From NCBI RefSeq assembly GCF_037908215.1, contig NZ_JBBLZC010000019.1, positions 32,239 to 96,238 of the forward strand: DNA of 64,000 nucleotides, given 5' to 3'. Positions 31,584-41,684 of the stretch are shown in pieces (position 1 is the stretch's first letter; each line of letters begins with the position of its first letter). Made by a program: the position numbers and the translations under genes. The notes beneath the pieces were generated by a model. It was not told where the DNA came from. It worked only from the letters and a program-made list of their open reading frames with translations, and searched no databases. Source of the stretch: Benzoatithermus flavus (lineage in GTDB: Bacteria; Pseudomonadota; Alphaproteobacteria; Geminicoccales; Geminicoccaceae).

Positions 31584-32620
31584 GCCGGACGGGGTTCCTG
31601 GGCGGCATCGCGTCGGCACCGGCCGAGGCCGCGGGCACGCAGGCCGAGGCGAAGATCTGGCTCGGGCGGGCGGCACGGGTGGGCTGGCCCGAGATCCTGT
31701 TCTGGCTCCTGCCCGTCCTCGCCTTCTTTCTTCTCCCCGACCGGCTGCCGCTCATGAGCGAGATCGCGATCCTCAGCCTGTTCGCGCTCTCGCTCGATCT
31801 GATCCTGGGCTATGCCGGCATCGTCTCGCTCGGGCACGCGGCGTTCTTCGGGCTCGGCGCCTACACGGCGGGGCTGCTTGCGCGCCACGGCTGGAGCGAG
31901 CCGCTCTCGGGCCTCGCGCTCGCCACCGCGGCGGCGGGCCTTTTGGGCTTTCTCTCGAGCTTTCTCGTCCTGCGCGGCTCCGATCTCACCCGGCTCATGG
32001 TGACCTTGGGCGTCGCCATGGTGCTCGCCGAGCTCGCCAACAAGATGGCCTGGCTCACAGGGGGAGCCGACGGCCTCGTCGGCATGGAGGTCGGCCCGAT
32101 CCTCGGCCTGTTCGAGTTCGACATCTTCGGCCGGACCGGGTTCGTCTATGCCACGGTCGTGCTGTTCCTCCTGTTCTGCGTCGCCCGCTATCTCGTCCAT
32201 ACCGTGTTCGGCCTCACCTTGCGTGGGATCAAGGGCAACCGGCTGCGCATGGAGGCGATCGGCGCGCCGGTGAGCCGGAACCTGATCGCCGTCTATACTC
32301 TGGCCGCGGCCTATGCCGGTGCGGCGGGCGCTCTCCTCGCGCAAACGACGCAGTTCGTCTCGCTCGACGTGCTCGAGTTCCACCGCTCGGCCGAGGTGCT
32401 GCTCGTGCTCATCATCGGTGGTACGGGCTACCTCTACGGCGGGCTCGTGGGTGCCGTCCTGTTCCGTGTGGCGCAGGACTGGCTCACCGGCTTCACCCAG
32501 CAATACTGGCTGTTCTGGCTGGGTCTGATCCTGGTCGTGCTCGTCCTGGTCTCGCGCGAGGGGCTGAAGGGCCTGTTCGATCTCGCCCGGCGGCGGCTGC
32601 AGCGCGGAGCCGGGCCGTGA
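31580..32620 (+). CDS. livM: LivM-type ABC permease
   Basis: A 346-residue permease with a soluble N-terminal extension of about 35 residues before the first membrane helix. The LivM marker LDLILGYAGIVSLGHAAFFGLGAY is near residues 72-95. LVLIIGGTGYLYGGLVGAVLF is the conserved cytoplasmic loop. The start overlaps livH and its stop overlaps livG (GTGA), so the permeases and ATPases are coupled. Confidence 0.9.
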   Translation: MSRTGFLGGIASAPAEAAGTQAEAKIWLGRAARVGWPEILFWLLPVLAFFLLPDRLPLMSEIAILSLFALSLDLILGYAGIVSLGHAAFFGLGAYTAGLLARHGWSEPLSGLALATAAAGLLGFLSSFLVLRGSDLTRLMVTLGVAMVLAELANKMAWLTGGADGLVGMEVGPILGLFEFDIFGRTGFVYATVVLFLLFCVARYLVHTVFGLTLRGIKGNRLRMEAIGAPVSRNLIAVYTLAAAYAGAAGALLAQTTQFVSLDVLEFHRSAEVLLVLIIGGTGYLYGGLVGAVLFRVAQDWLTGFTQQYWLFWLGLILVVLVLVSREGLKGLFDLARRRLQRGAGP

Positions 32621-33358
32621 GCGTGCTCGAGGCCAAAGGCCTCGTGAAGCGCTTCGGCGGCTTTCTCGCCACCAACGACGTCTCGATCGGCTTCGCGCAA
32701 GGAGCGCGCCATGCCCTGATCGGCCCCAACGGTGCCGGCAAGACCACGCTCGTCAACCTGCTCACGGGCGTGCTGCGCCCCGATGTCGGCACCATCCTGC
32801 TCGAGGGGCGGGACGTGACCGGGCTCCCGCCGCACGAGCGCGTCCGGCTCGGCCTCGTCCGCACCTTCCAGATCAACCAGCTCTTTTCCGGGCTGACGCC
32901 TTTGGAATCGATCCTGCTCGCCATCGCCCAGCGCATCGACCGGAAGGGCGACCGGTGGCGCCCGGTCGCGCGCGACGACGAGGCGATAAGGGAAGCCGTG
33001 GAGCTCCTGACCCGGCTCGACCTCGAGAGCGTCATGACCCGGCCGACCGCCACGCTCGCCTACGGCAAGCGCCGCCTGCTCGAGGTGGCGCTGGCGCTCG
33101 CCTGCCGGCCACGGGTGCTGCTGCTCGACGAGCCCGCCGCGGGCGTGCCGCACGGCGAGCGCGACGAGATCCTGAACGCCATCGCCCTCCTGCCGCGCGA
33201 GGTGACGGTGGTGCTGATCGAGCACGACATGGACCTCGTGTTCCGCTTCGCGGAGCGGATCTCGGTGCTGGTGAACGGTGCGCTTCTCATGGAGGGAACA
33301 CCTGCGGAGGTGGCGGCGAGCCGGAAGGTGCGCGAGGTCTATCTCGGGGAGAGCCTCG

Positions 33359-33366
<8 letters not shown>
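32617..33366 (+). CDS. livG: LivG-type ABC ATPase
   Basis: A 249-residue ATP-binding subunit. Walker A is GPNGAGKTT near residues 38-46, Q-loop FQINQLFSGLTPLE, a signature region LAYGKRRLLEVALAL (LSYG-type as in LivG), Walker B VLLLDEPAAGVP and the switch His in LIEHDMDLVF. The GTG start at 32617 overlaps the livM stop. It energises import together with LivF. Confidence 0.92.
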
Positions 33367-34105
<739 letters not shown>

Positions 34106-34109
34106 AGGC

Positions 34110-35306
34110 CTATGGCCGAGGAGGGAGGATGGCAGACGTGCCGCTGGGGGCGAAGGCCGTCGCCGGGGTCATCGGCCGGGGTTCGTCCTCGGAAACGCGG
34201 GTGCCGGGCGGCATCCGGGCATAGAACGCGGCGGCCGCCCGGATGTCGGCCTCGGTGAGGCGGCTGGCGAAGCCCAGCATGAGATGCGCGAAGGGCGTCC
34301 CGCCGCGCGTGCCGCTGCGGAACAGCTCGAGCTGGCGCTCGATATAGCCGGCATCCTGGCCGGCGATCTCCGGGTAATGGGGATAGCGCGCCGGCGGGCC
34401 GTGGCAGCTCGTGCAGGGCGGGATGCCCTGCTCCGGGCGGCCGCTGCGCGCTAGTGTTTCGCCGTGCCGGAGCAGCCCCTGTTCTGCGGGCGGACGATCG
34501 TGCTGCGTCGGCCTGGACCGGGAGGCGTAATGGCGGGCCAGCCTTGCGATCGCCTCGTCGTCGAGCGCTCGTGCCAGCGGCTGCATGATGCCGCTGGCAC
34601 GGTGCCGCTCGGCGTAGGCGCGCAAGGTGGCGGCGAGATAGGGCTCGTTCTGGCCACCGATCAGCGGGATGCCGGCTCCGGCGGTGTCGGCACCGTCGCG
34701 GCCGTGGCAGCGGGCGCAGTTCGCGAGCACGAGCGCGATCGGCCCCTCCCCGAGATCGGCGAGACCGGCCTCGCCGGCATCCGCCGACCCGGCCGCCTCG
34801 AGGCCGTAAGCGAGGTGCCGGTAGCCGACAGCATCGAGCTCCGGCAGCCGCAGGAGGAAGGCCACGACCGACCAGACCTCGTCGGGCCGGGCCTGCGTCG
34901 CCCAGGCCGGCATGCCGCTGAATTTCACCCCGTGCTGCACGATCCAGAACAGGTGCCGCGGCTCCCAACTCGGAATCTTGGGCGGCAGCGATGGCGGGTG
35001 CGGCGTCATCTCGAGCGCTATCGGCGACTGCGGCTCGCCCGGAGCGCCGTGGCAGGGCGCACAGCCGCTGGCGAAGTGGGCCGCTCCCAGTGCCACCCGA
35101 TGGGGATCGTCCAGCCCCGCCGGCGGCTCGATGCCCATGCTCTGCGTATCGACCGCCTGGCGCATGGTGAAATGGAGAAACCAGGCCACGGGTGGCCAGT
35201 GCCCGCTGCTCGCTGCCACCGAGACCAGCCCCGACCAGGCGACCAGGAACCCGCCGAGCGCCAGGAGGATCGCGAATCCGACCAGATGCTTCCAGCCTAT
35301 GCGCAT
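34110..35306 (-). CDS. Membrane-anchored triheme cytochrome c
   Basis: A 398-residue protein with one N-terminal membrane anchor (FAILLALGGFLVAWSGLVSVAA) and three class I cytochrome c domains with heme motifs CAPCH, CARCH and CTSCH, spaced about 110 residues apart. Met ligand candidates are in GMPAW and the IMQPLA region. It overlaps ctaG by ten bases and ends the cox operon. It is a likely electron donor or mediator for the caa3-type oxidase encoded upstream, comparable to the c4/c5-type subunits near some oxidases. Confidence 0.85.
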   Translation of the reverse strand: MRIGWKHLVGFAILLALGGFLVAWSGLVSVAASSGHWPPVAWFLHFTMRQAVDTQSMGIEPPAGLDDPHRVALGAAHFASGCAPCHGAPGEPQSPIALEMTPHPPSLPPKIPSWEPRHLFWIVQHGVKFSGMPAWATQARPDEVWSVVAFLLRLPELDAVGYRHLAYGLEAAGSADAGEAGLADLGEGPIALVLANCARCHGRDGADTAGAGIPLIGGQNEPYLAATLRAYAERHRASGIMQPLARALDDEAIARLARHYASRSRPTQHDRPPAEQGLLRHGETLARSGRPEQGIPPCTSCHGPPARYPHYPEIAGQDAGYIERQLELFRSGTRGGTPFAHLMLGFASRLTEADIRAAAAFYARMPPGTRVSEDEPRPMTPATAFAPSGTSAILPPRP

Positions 35307-35968
35307 CGGCCTTCCCGCTGCTCGCGGCGCTCGAAGCCGCGCTCGGGCGGTGCTCGCAGCAGCTCGGCCAGGAGCACGAGCCCACCCGCGAGATAGGCGA
35401 TGCCGCCCATGGTGAGCATGACGACCCCGCCCAGCTCCTGATCGGCAAGGAGTACCGGGCCCGCCGGGGAGCCGTGGTCGTGCGCGAAGAGAGGCCGCGG
35501 TGCCAGCGCCAGCAGCACGCCCAGGAGCGTCATGTGCGTGGCGGTGAGCAGCAGCGCCAGGATGCCCTCCGGCCCCCGTGCCAGCCGCCCGGACGGATCG
35601 CGGGCGAGCGTGGTTGCCCAGAGCCAGAACCCGGCCACGAAGAAGGATGCCTGCTCGGCGAGCCGGACGGCGCCGTCCATCCGTGCTGCTTCGTGCAAGG
35701 CCGGCGCGTGCCAGCCCCAGACGACGAGGAGCTCCAGAAGCGAGGCCGGCACGGGCGGGCACCAGGCCGCCAGGCGCAGGCCCAACCGTGGTATCGTGCG
35801 CGCGAGCGCTGCGGCGAGGAGCGGGGCGGCCACGGCGACCACGAGCATGTGGCTCGCCATGTGCGCGGTGAAGGGGCCGGGCAGGAGGGTGTCCACGAGC
35901 GGCATCCAGGCAGCCGCGAGGGCCGCAAGGCCCGAGAGCAGGAGCAGGACCGTCCGCATGCCGCTCAT
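35297..35968 (-). CDS. ctaG: Caa3-type cytochrome oxidase assembly factor CtaG
   Basis: A 223-residue polytopic protein of the Caa3_CtaG family. MASHMLVVAVAAPLLAAALAR near residues 37-57 (conserved His-Met), LLELLVVWGWHAPALHEAA and LTATHMTLLGVLLALAPRPLF contain the family's His/Trp/Pro pattern, consistent with copper delivery to the oxidase. The ATG at 35968 overlaps the preceding stop (ATGA). Confidence 0.85.
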   Translation of the reverse strand: MSGMRTVLLLLSGLAALAAAWMPLVDTLLPGPFTAHMASHMLVVAVAAPLLAAALARTIPRLGLRLAAWCPPVPASLLELLVVWGWHAPALHEAARMDGAVRLAEQASFFVAGFWLWATTLARDPSGRLARGPEGILALLLTATHMTLLGVLLALAPRPLFAHDHGSPAGPVLLADQELGGVVMLTMGGIAYLAGGLVLLAELLRAPPERGFERREQREGRCA

Positions 35969-36348
35969 CGGCAGCTCGCCGCGAGCAGTGCCGCGAGGGC
36001 GGTGTAGATGGTCGCGACGAAGCTGAGGCCGCACAAGAGCAACGCCGCGAAGCCCAGGAAGCGGCGGCGGTCGGCGAGCGTCGCCGCATCGTGCGGCGGT
36101 TCGGGATCGCCGGCATGATACCAGCGCCGGTAGGCGTTCCAGCCCAGCCCCAGAATGCCGAGGAGTGCCATAGCCGTGAGCACCGCGACATAGCGCTGGA
36201 TCGGGTCGAGCGCCGCCGTCGCCGTCGCCCATTTGGCGCAGTAGACCGCAGCACCGACATAGGAGGCGAGGAAATGCACGGCCCAGATGGCGGGGCCGGC
36301 GGTGAGAAGCCATAAGCCGCGCTCGTGCCAGAACTGGGTGGCCGGCAT
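35965..36348 (-). CDS. Small cox-operon membrane protein of unknown function
   Basis: A 127-residue protein with three or four hydrophobic helices (LLTAGPAIWAVHFLASYVGAAVYC near residues 14-37, LTAMALLGILGLGWNAY, FAALLLCGLSFVATIYTALAALL). It lies five bases after ctaDE and overlaps ctaG by four. Small proteins of this look commonly sit beside ctaG in caa3 operons, but I know no assigned role. The ATG at 36348 is the only sensible start. Confidence 0.7.
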   Translation of the reverse strand: MPATQFWHERGLWLLTAGPAIWAVHFLASYVGAAVYCAKWATATAALDPIQRYVAVLTAMALLGILGLGWNAYRRWYHAGDPEPPHDAATLADRRRFLGFAALLLCGLSFVATIYTALAALLAASCR

Positions 36349-36353
36349 CGGCG

Positions 36354-38885
36354 TCAGGCCACGAGCGGGAACAGGGCCGTCACCGCGTAAGCGACGAGCA
36401 CGGTGGCGCCGAGGAAGTGCCAGTAGAGCGAGACGTTCCACATGTCGATGTCGTGCTCGGGTGTGAGCCGGCCGGCCCAGCTCCGGGCGATGCCGTAGAG
36501 CTGCATGACGAGGCCGAGCCCGGCATGGAGAGCCGTCCAGATCAGGATCACCCAGACCGTGGCCGGATAGGCGTGGGCGGTGGGATCGAGCCCGTGCAGC
36601 CAGGGGCCGAGGAGGAGCCCCGCACCGCCCAGCGCGGTCGCAGCCGCGGCGAGCCAGAGCGCACGCCGCAGGCCCGAGGGACCCTTGGCGCCATGGCGGC
36701 GCCGTGCCTGCCAGGTCAGAGCCCAGGCGAGGAGGAGGGTCAAGGTCGCGAGCGTCGGCCAGAGCAGGCCGGGCCCGGCGCCGCTTCCGGGCGGAAAGTC
36801 GCTCCGGACGGTCCAGAAGAAGAAATAGCCGAAGACGAGGCTCGCGAACGCCGTGGCGTCGCCCACCATGGTGATGAACATCGCCCACCAGCCGCAGGAC
36901 CGCGGACCCGAGAGATAGAGCGGCAGCACGAGGCCGAGGCCCACGTCTTTCTCGGGCTTCTCCGGGATCTCGGCCGAGCCGTTCCAGAGCCACCAGAGGA
37001 TCGCGACGAGCGCGAGCACGGCGCAGCCGAGCGCCGGCCCGTAGAGGTGGAAGGTGGGGAAGACGAACACCCCGCCCGTGAACAAGGCTGCCCAGAGCGT
37101 CACCCAGGTCGGGCCGGCGAGGCGCAGGCACTGGATCGGCTCGGCATCGAGGGTGGAGGTGATGATCGTCTCGCGCCGCTGCTCCTCGGCGTCGGGCAGG
37201 TAAAAGGCGCCCGTGTCCATCTGCTCGAGGAAGCTCGGCTGCTCCCAGAGCGGGTAGCGTGACGTGATCACCGGCACCGAGCGAATACCCCAGGATTCGG
37301 GCAGAATCGTTGCCGCCCATTCGAGCGTACCGGCGTTCCAGGGGTTGCGCTCGACCGACGGCGCACGGCGCTTGGGGCGCAGGACGTCGGAGACGACGAG
37401 GAGCACACCGGCCGCGAAGACGAAGGCGCCGACCGTGGAGACGAGATTGAGCCAGTTTAAGCCCAGCCCTGCGGGATAGGTGAACACGCGCCGCGGCATG
37501 CCGCGGAGCCCGGTAAGATGCATCGGCAGGAAGGCGATGTTGAAGCCCACGAACATCAGCCAGAATGCCCATTGGCCGAGCTTCTCGGAGAGCTTCCGGC
37601 TGCCGACGAGCGGGAAGTAGTAGTAGATGCCGGCCACGACCGGGAACAGCATTCCCCCGATCAGGACATAGTGCAGATGGGCGACGACGAAGTAGGTGTC
37701 GTGCGCCTGCCAGTCGAACGGGGCCAGCGCCACCATGACCCCGGTGAGCCCGCCGATCACGAAGATGGCAAGAGCACCCGAGGCGAACAGCATCGGCACG
37801 GACGGCACGACGCGGCCGAGAAGGAGGGTGGCAATGAAGACGAAGATCTGGACACCCGTGGGGATCACCACCGCTTCGGAGGCGGCCGAGAAGAAGGCTT
37901 GGCTGATGGAAGGCAGGCCCACCGCGAACATGTGATGGACCCAGAGGCCGAAGCTCAAGAAGCCCGTGCCCATCGCGGCCAGCACGATCCAGGAATAGCC
38001 GAAGATCGGCCGCTGCGCGAAGGTCGGCACGATCATCGCCATGAGCGCGATCGAAGGCAGGAAGATGATGTAGACCTCGGGATGGCCGAAGATCCAGAAC
38101 AGATGCTGCCAGAGCAGCGGGTCGCCGCCGCGCCTCGGATCGAAGAACGGCCAGTCGGCCAGGCGCTCGAGCTCGAACAGCAGGTCGCCCGCGAGGAGCG
38201 GCGGGAAGGCGAACAGGATCATCCCGGCGACCACGAGGATGTACCAGCCATAGAGCGGGATCAGGTTGATCCGCATGCCGGGCGGGCGGCATTTGAGGAC
38301 ACCGACGATGAGCTCGACCGCGGCCGCGATCGAGGCGACCTCGATGAAGCTGAGGCCTAAGAGCCAGATGTCGGCGCCGATGCCGGTCTGCTCGGTGTCG
38401 GTCGTGAGCGGCGGGTACATGAACCAGCCGGCCTGCGGTGCCGCATCGAAGAAGATCGAGCCCGCGACGAACACGCCGCCGATGAGAAAGCACCAGTAAC
38501 CATAGGCCGAAAGGCGCGGGAAGGGCAGGTCGCGGGCACCCAGGATCGCCGGCAGGATCAGGATCGAGAACGCCTCGAACACCGGCACGGCGAAGAGGAA
38601 CATCATCACCGTGCCGTGCAGCGTGTAGAGCTGGTTGTAGGTCGTGGCCGAGACGAATTCGTTGTCGGGTACCGCGAGCTGGATGCGGACGAGAAGAGCG
38701 AGGATACCGGCGAACAGGAAGAAGAAGAACGCGGTCGCGGTGTACCAGACGCCGACCTCGGTGTTGTTGACCTCGCTCCAGTAGCGCCAGCCCGCAGGAG
38801 CCCGCCAGGTCTCGCGCAGCCGCTCCTCCTGGAGCCGCTGCTCCTCCTCGGTGAACGGGCTCGGGATCCGCTCGGGCGCGTTCAC
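36354..38885 (-). CDS. ctaD: Cytochrome c oxidase subunit I-III fusion (CtaDE)
   Basis: An 843-residue fusion. Residues to about 560 are subunit I with heme and CuB ligands in YTLHGTVMMFLFAVP, FWIFGHPEVYIIFLP (His-Tyr crosslink pair), LWVHHMFAVG (two CuB His) and VVAHLHYVLIGG. From about residue 640 subunit III follows: CGWWAMFITMVGDATAFASLVFGYFFFW and a final helix near YWHFLGATVLVAY. The GTG start at 38885 overlaps the coxB stop (GTGA) and follows GGGAG. I-III fusion is a feature of caa3-type oxidases. It reduces oxygen and pumps protons. Confidence 0.92.
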   Translation of the reverse strand: MNAPERIPSPFTEEEQRLQEERLRETWRAPAGWRYWSEVNNTEVGVWYTATAFFFFLFAGILALLVRIQLAVPDNEFVSATTYNQLYTLHGTVMMFLFAVPVFEAFSILILPAILGARDLPFPRLSAYGYWCFLIGGVFVAGSIFFDAAPQAGWFMYPPLTTDTEQTGIGADIWLLGLSFIEVASIAAAVELIVGVLKCRPPGMRINLIPLYGWYILVVAGMILFAFPPLLAGDLLFELERLADWPFFDPRRGGDPLLWQHLFWIFGHPEVYIIFLPSIALMAMIVPTFAQRPIFGYSWIVLAAMGTGFLSFGLWVHHMFAVGLPSISQAFFSAASEAVVIPTGVQIFVFIATLLLGRVVPSVPMLFASGALAIFVIGGLTGVMVALAPFDWQAHDTYFVVAHLHYVLIGGMLFPVVAGIYYYFPLVGSRKLSEKLGQWAFWLMFVGFNIAFLPMHLTGLRGMPRRVFTYPAGLGLNWLNLVSTVGAFVFAAGVLLVVSDVLRPKRRAPSVERNPWNAGTLEWAATILPESWGIRSVPVITSRYPLWEQPSFLEQMDTGAFYLPDAEEQRRETIITSTLDAEPIQCLRLAGPTWVTLWAALFTGGVFVFPTFHLYGPALGCAVLALVAILWWLWNGSAEIPEKPEKDVGLGLVLPLYLSGPRSCGWWAMFITMVGDATAFASLVFGYFFFWTVRSDFPPGSGAGPGLLWPTLATLTLLLAWALTWQARRRHGAKGPSGLRRALWLAAAATALGGAGLLLGPWLHGLDPTAHAYPATVWVILIWTALHAGLGLVMQLYGIARSWAGRLTPEHDIDMWNVSLYWHFLGATVLVAYAVTALFPLVA

Positions 38886-39904
38886 CGCAGACTCCCGAGA
38901 TAGGATGCTAGCGCCTCGAGCTCGGCCGCCGGCAGCATCCCGAAGGCGGGCATCCGCACCTCGGGCTTGACCTCGGAAGTGGCGGCGATCCAGCGAACGA
39001 GGCTCGCGTGATCGTTCGGCAGGATGCCGGCGCCGAGGCTCCGGCGGCTCGCGATGTGGGTGAGGTCGGGGCCGATGATCCCTTGCGCACGCGTGCCGCG
39101 GATGGTGTGGCAGCCGCCGCAGCCGAGCTGGTCGAACAGCTCCGCACCGCGCGCGGCGGGCCCCTCGGACGGTGCCGCCGCCGGCGCGGCTTCGCGATCG
39201 AGCCAGGCATCGAATTCGGCAGGCTCCACGACCACGACCGCGAATGCCATCAGCGCGTGCGCAGTGCCGCAGAACTCGGCACAAGCACCACGGAACGTAC
39301 CGGTGCGGGTCGGCTCGAGAACGAGGCGGTTGGTGCGGCCGGGGATCATGTCGACCTTGCCGGCGAGGGACGGGATCCAGAAGGAATGGATCACGTCGGG
39401 GCTCGTCAGCACGAGCTCGACCTGCTCTCCGCGCGGCAGCCTGATCTCGTTGGCGCTCGCGACGGGCTCCCCGCCCGGACGATGATAGGCGACGCGCCAC
39501 CACCACTGCTCGCCCGAGACCGCGATCCGGAGCGGACCGCCCGGCGTGCGCAGGCTCGGGAGCATGGCGAGCCCCGGCACGAGCAGGCCGGTGAGAACGA
39601 GGAGCGGCAGCGCCACGCCACCGCCCAGGATCAGCCCCCGGCCGACCCATTCGGGGTGCTCGGCCGGACGCAGACGTGTGGCATAGACCGCGATGCCGGC
39701 CACGGCCGCCCACAAGACGCCGCCGCCGGCCACCATGGTCCAGAACAGGAAGGCGATGTCCCCGGCCTCACGACCGGCCGGGTCGAGCGCCGACTGGCTG
39801 CCGCTGCAGCCGCCGGCCGCCACGAGCAGCCATAAAGCGAAGATGTGCCGACCGGGCGGTCGGAAGGCCTGGCCTGCGGCCGGGAATGGCTGCCCATACT
39901 TCAT
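38882..39904 (-). CDS. coxB: Cytochrome c oxidase subunit II with fused cytochrome c domain
   Basis: A 340-residue caa3-type subunit II. Two N-terminal membrane helices are followed by the cupredoxin domain with the CuA site in CAEFCGTAHALM (CxxxCxxxHxxM) and EQWWWRVAY. The C-terminal cytochrome c domain has heme motif CGGCH and a Met ligand in VRMPAFGML. The N-terminus (LLVAAGGCSGSQ) could be a lipoprotein signal, though the -3 residue is atypical. The ATG at 39904 starts the coxB-ctaDE-orf-ctaG-cytochrome operon, 88 bases after the GMC gene stop. Confidence 0.92.
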   Translation of the reverse strand: MKYGQPFPAAGQAFRPPGRHIFALWLLVAAGGCSGSQSALDPAGREAGDIAFLFWTMVAGGGVLWAAVAGIAVYATRLRPAEHPEWVGRGLILGGGVALPLLVLTGLLVPGLAMLPSLRTPGGPLRIAVSGEQWWWRVAYHRPGGEPVASANEIRLPRGEQVELVLTSPDVIHSFWIPSLAGKVDMIPGRTNRLVLEPTRTGTFRGACAEFCGTAHALMAFAVVVVEPAEFDAWLDREAAPAAAPSEGPAARGAELFDQLGCGGCHTIRGTRAQGIIGPDLTHIASRRSLGAGILPNDHASLVRWIAATSEVKPEVRMPAFGMLPAAELEALASYLGSLR

Positions 39905-39992
39905 GCCGCTCCGATACCCCGCGGCGCCGGATGGGGGGATCCTGACCGGACTATAACGTGCCGGCCAGCCGAAGGTGCCGAAGAGCGGGCGC

Positions 39993-41669
39993 TTACGCGC
40001 CGTGGAGCCCGACGGTAGCCGGCTGCTCCGGCGCCGGCCGGGACACCATCGCTTTGCCCAGGACGAACTCGGCGCACCGGCTGCCGAGCATCATCGCGGG
40101 TGCGGCCGTGTTGCCGGCGTTGATGTTCGGCATCGCCGAGAGATCGCACACCCGCAAGCCCTCGATGCCGCGCACCCGCATCCGGGAATCGAGCACGGCC
40201 AGAGGGTCGCCGACAGCACCCATCCGGCAGGTGCCGCTCGGATGGTAGTTCGTCTTCACGAAGCGCCGGCAGTGCTTCAGGATCGCCTCGTCGCTGAGAT
40301 CGTCCGGATCGGGGATGGCGATGCGCTTCACCCGGTCCGCAAGCGGCCTGGTCTGAAAGGCGCGCAGGAAGAAGCGCTGCCCCTCGATCATGGCCTCGGC
40401 GTCGGCCGGGTCCTTCAGGAGGTTGGGCGAGACCAGCGGCATGTCGTCGGGGTTGGCCGAGCGCAGGCGCACGAAGCCGCGCGATTTCGGCTTCACCACG
40501 ACCGTCGTGACGGTGAGGCCGTAAGTGTCCTCGACGAGGCCCAACGTATCGCGGTCGAGATAGACGATCGGCACGCAGAAGGCCTGGATCGTGGGCGGGG
40601 CCTCGGGGTCGGTCGGGTTGACGAAAGCGCCCGCCTCCACGCCGGCCGAGAGGATGGGGCCGGTGCCGAACAGCTTGAACTGCAGGCCGTTTCGGATCAT
40701 CCGCCAGCCGACACCCTGCCTGTAGTAGCCGTAAGGTCCGCTCGCCATGGCGACGATCGGCACCTCGGGATGGTCGATCAGGTTCTCGCCCACGCCGGGA
40801 AGATCGACGACGCACGGGATGCCGTGCAGCCGCAGGTGATCGGCCGGGCCGATGCCGGAGAGCATGAGAAGCTGCGGCGAGACGAGAGCACCCGCGGCCA
40901 CGATCACCTCGCCGTCGGCGAAGGCCTTCCGCTCGGCGCCGGCCTTGTCGCGCCAGGTGACGCCGACCGCCCGGCCCTGCTCGATCTCGATCCGGCGCAC
41001 CGGGGCGTTCAGGCGGATGGTGAGGTTCGGGTTACCCTCGAGCGGCGCGAGGAAGGCGTAAGCGGCGCTGCTGCGCCGCCCGTGCCGGTTCATGAACTGG
41101 TAGAAGCCGACACCGCGCTGCGCCGGCCCGTTGAAGTCGTGGTTGTAGGGCTCGCCCAAGGCCTGGACGCTCTGGACGAACCAGCGCGAGACGTCGTTGA
41201 TGTGGCCGGGATCGGAGACGAGGAGCGGACCGTCGATGCCGTGCCGCTCGTCGTAGAGCCGGCCATTGCCTTCCATGCCGCGAAAATGCGGCAGCACGTC
41301 GGCCCAGCGCCAGCCGGGATAGTCGTTGTCGCCACGTAAGTGCTCGTGCCACTCGTCGTAGTCCGACGGCCGGCCACGCATGTAGACCTGCGCGTTGACC
41401 GACGTGCCGCCGCCCAGCACGTGGCCTTGCGGGATATCGTGGACGCGGCCTGCGAGATGCTCCTGCGGCACCGTCTGATGATACCGCATGAACTTGCTGC
41501 CGTTGATCATCTTGAAGATGCCGGGCGGCATGTCGAGGAGCGGGTGGCGGTGCGAGTGCCCGGCCTCGAGGAGGAGGACGCGCGCGCCCCCTTCTTGGAC
41601 CAGCTTCGCAGCGACGACGCAGCCGGCGGCACCGCCGCCGACGACGATGTAATCGAAACGTTCGGTCAT
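39993..41669 (-). CDS. GMC-family FAD-dependent oxidoreductase
   Basis: A 558-residue flavoprotein of the glucose-methanol-choline family. The FAD dinucleotide motif YIVVGGGAAGCVVA is at residues 7-20, the GMC signature 1 region HVLGGGTSVNAQVYMRGRPSDYDEW follows, and the C-terminal block has YHPSGTCRMG with the active-site His and the second conserved residue in NINAGNTAAPAMM. It oxidises a primary or secondary alcohol, choline or a sugar. It ends the operon of a furanose-type sugar importer and an enolase-superfamily enzyme, which favours a sugar or sugar-acid substrate. TTG 41678 is an alternative start. Confidence 0.85.
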   Translation of the reverse strand: MTERFDYIVVGGGAAGCVVAAKLVQEGGARVLLLEAGHSHRHPLLDMPPGIFKMINGSKFMRYHQTVPQEHLAGRVHDIPQGHVLGGGTSVNAQVYMRGRPSDYDEWHEHLRGDNDYPGWRWADVLPHFRGMEGNGRLYDERHGIDGPLLVSDPGHINDVSRWFVQSVQALGEPYNHDFNGPAQRGVGFYQFMNRHGRRSSAAYAFLAPLEGNPNLTIRLNAPVRRIEIEQGRAVGVTWRDKAGAERKAFADGEVIVAAGALVSPQLLMLSGIGPADHLRLHGIPCVVDLPGVGENLIDHPEVPIVAMASGPYGYYRQGVGWRMIRNGLQFKLFGTGPILSAGVEAGAFVNPTDPEAPPTIQAFCVPIVYLDRDTLGLVEDTYGLTVTTVVVKPKSRGFVRLRSANPDDMPLVSPNLLKDPADAEAMIEGQRFFLRAFQTRPLADRVKRIAIPDPDDLSDEAILKHCRRFVKTNYHPSGTCRMGAVGDPLAVLDSRMRVRGIEGLRVCDLSAMPNINAGNTAAPAMMLGSRCAEFVLGKAMVSRPAPEQPATVGLHGA

Positions 41670-41684
41670 CTGTCTCAAGCCGGA

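Noticed and set aside
36354..39713. Extension of the ctaDE frame upstream over coxB to give 1119 residues
   Set aside because: The extra part is out-of-frame coxB sequence; the GTG at 38885 with its ribosome site and GTGA overlap is the natural start.
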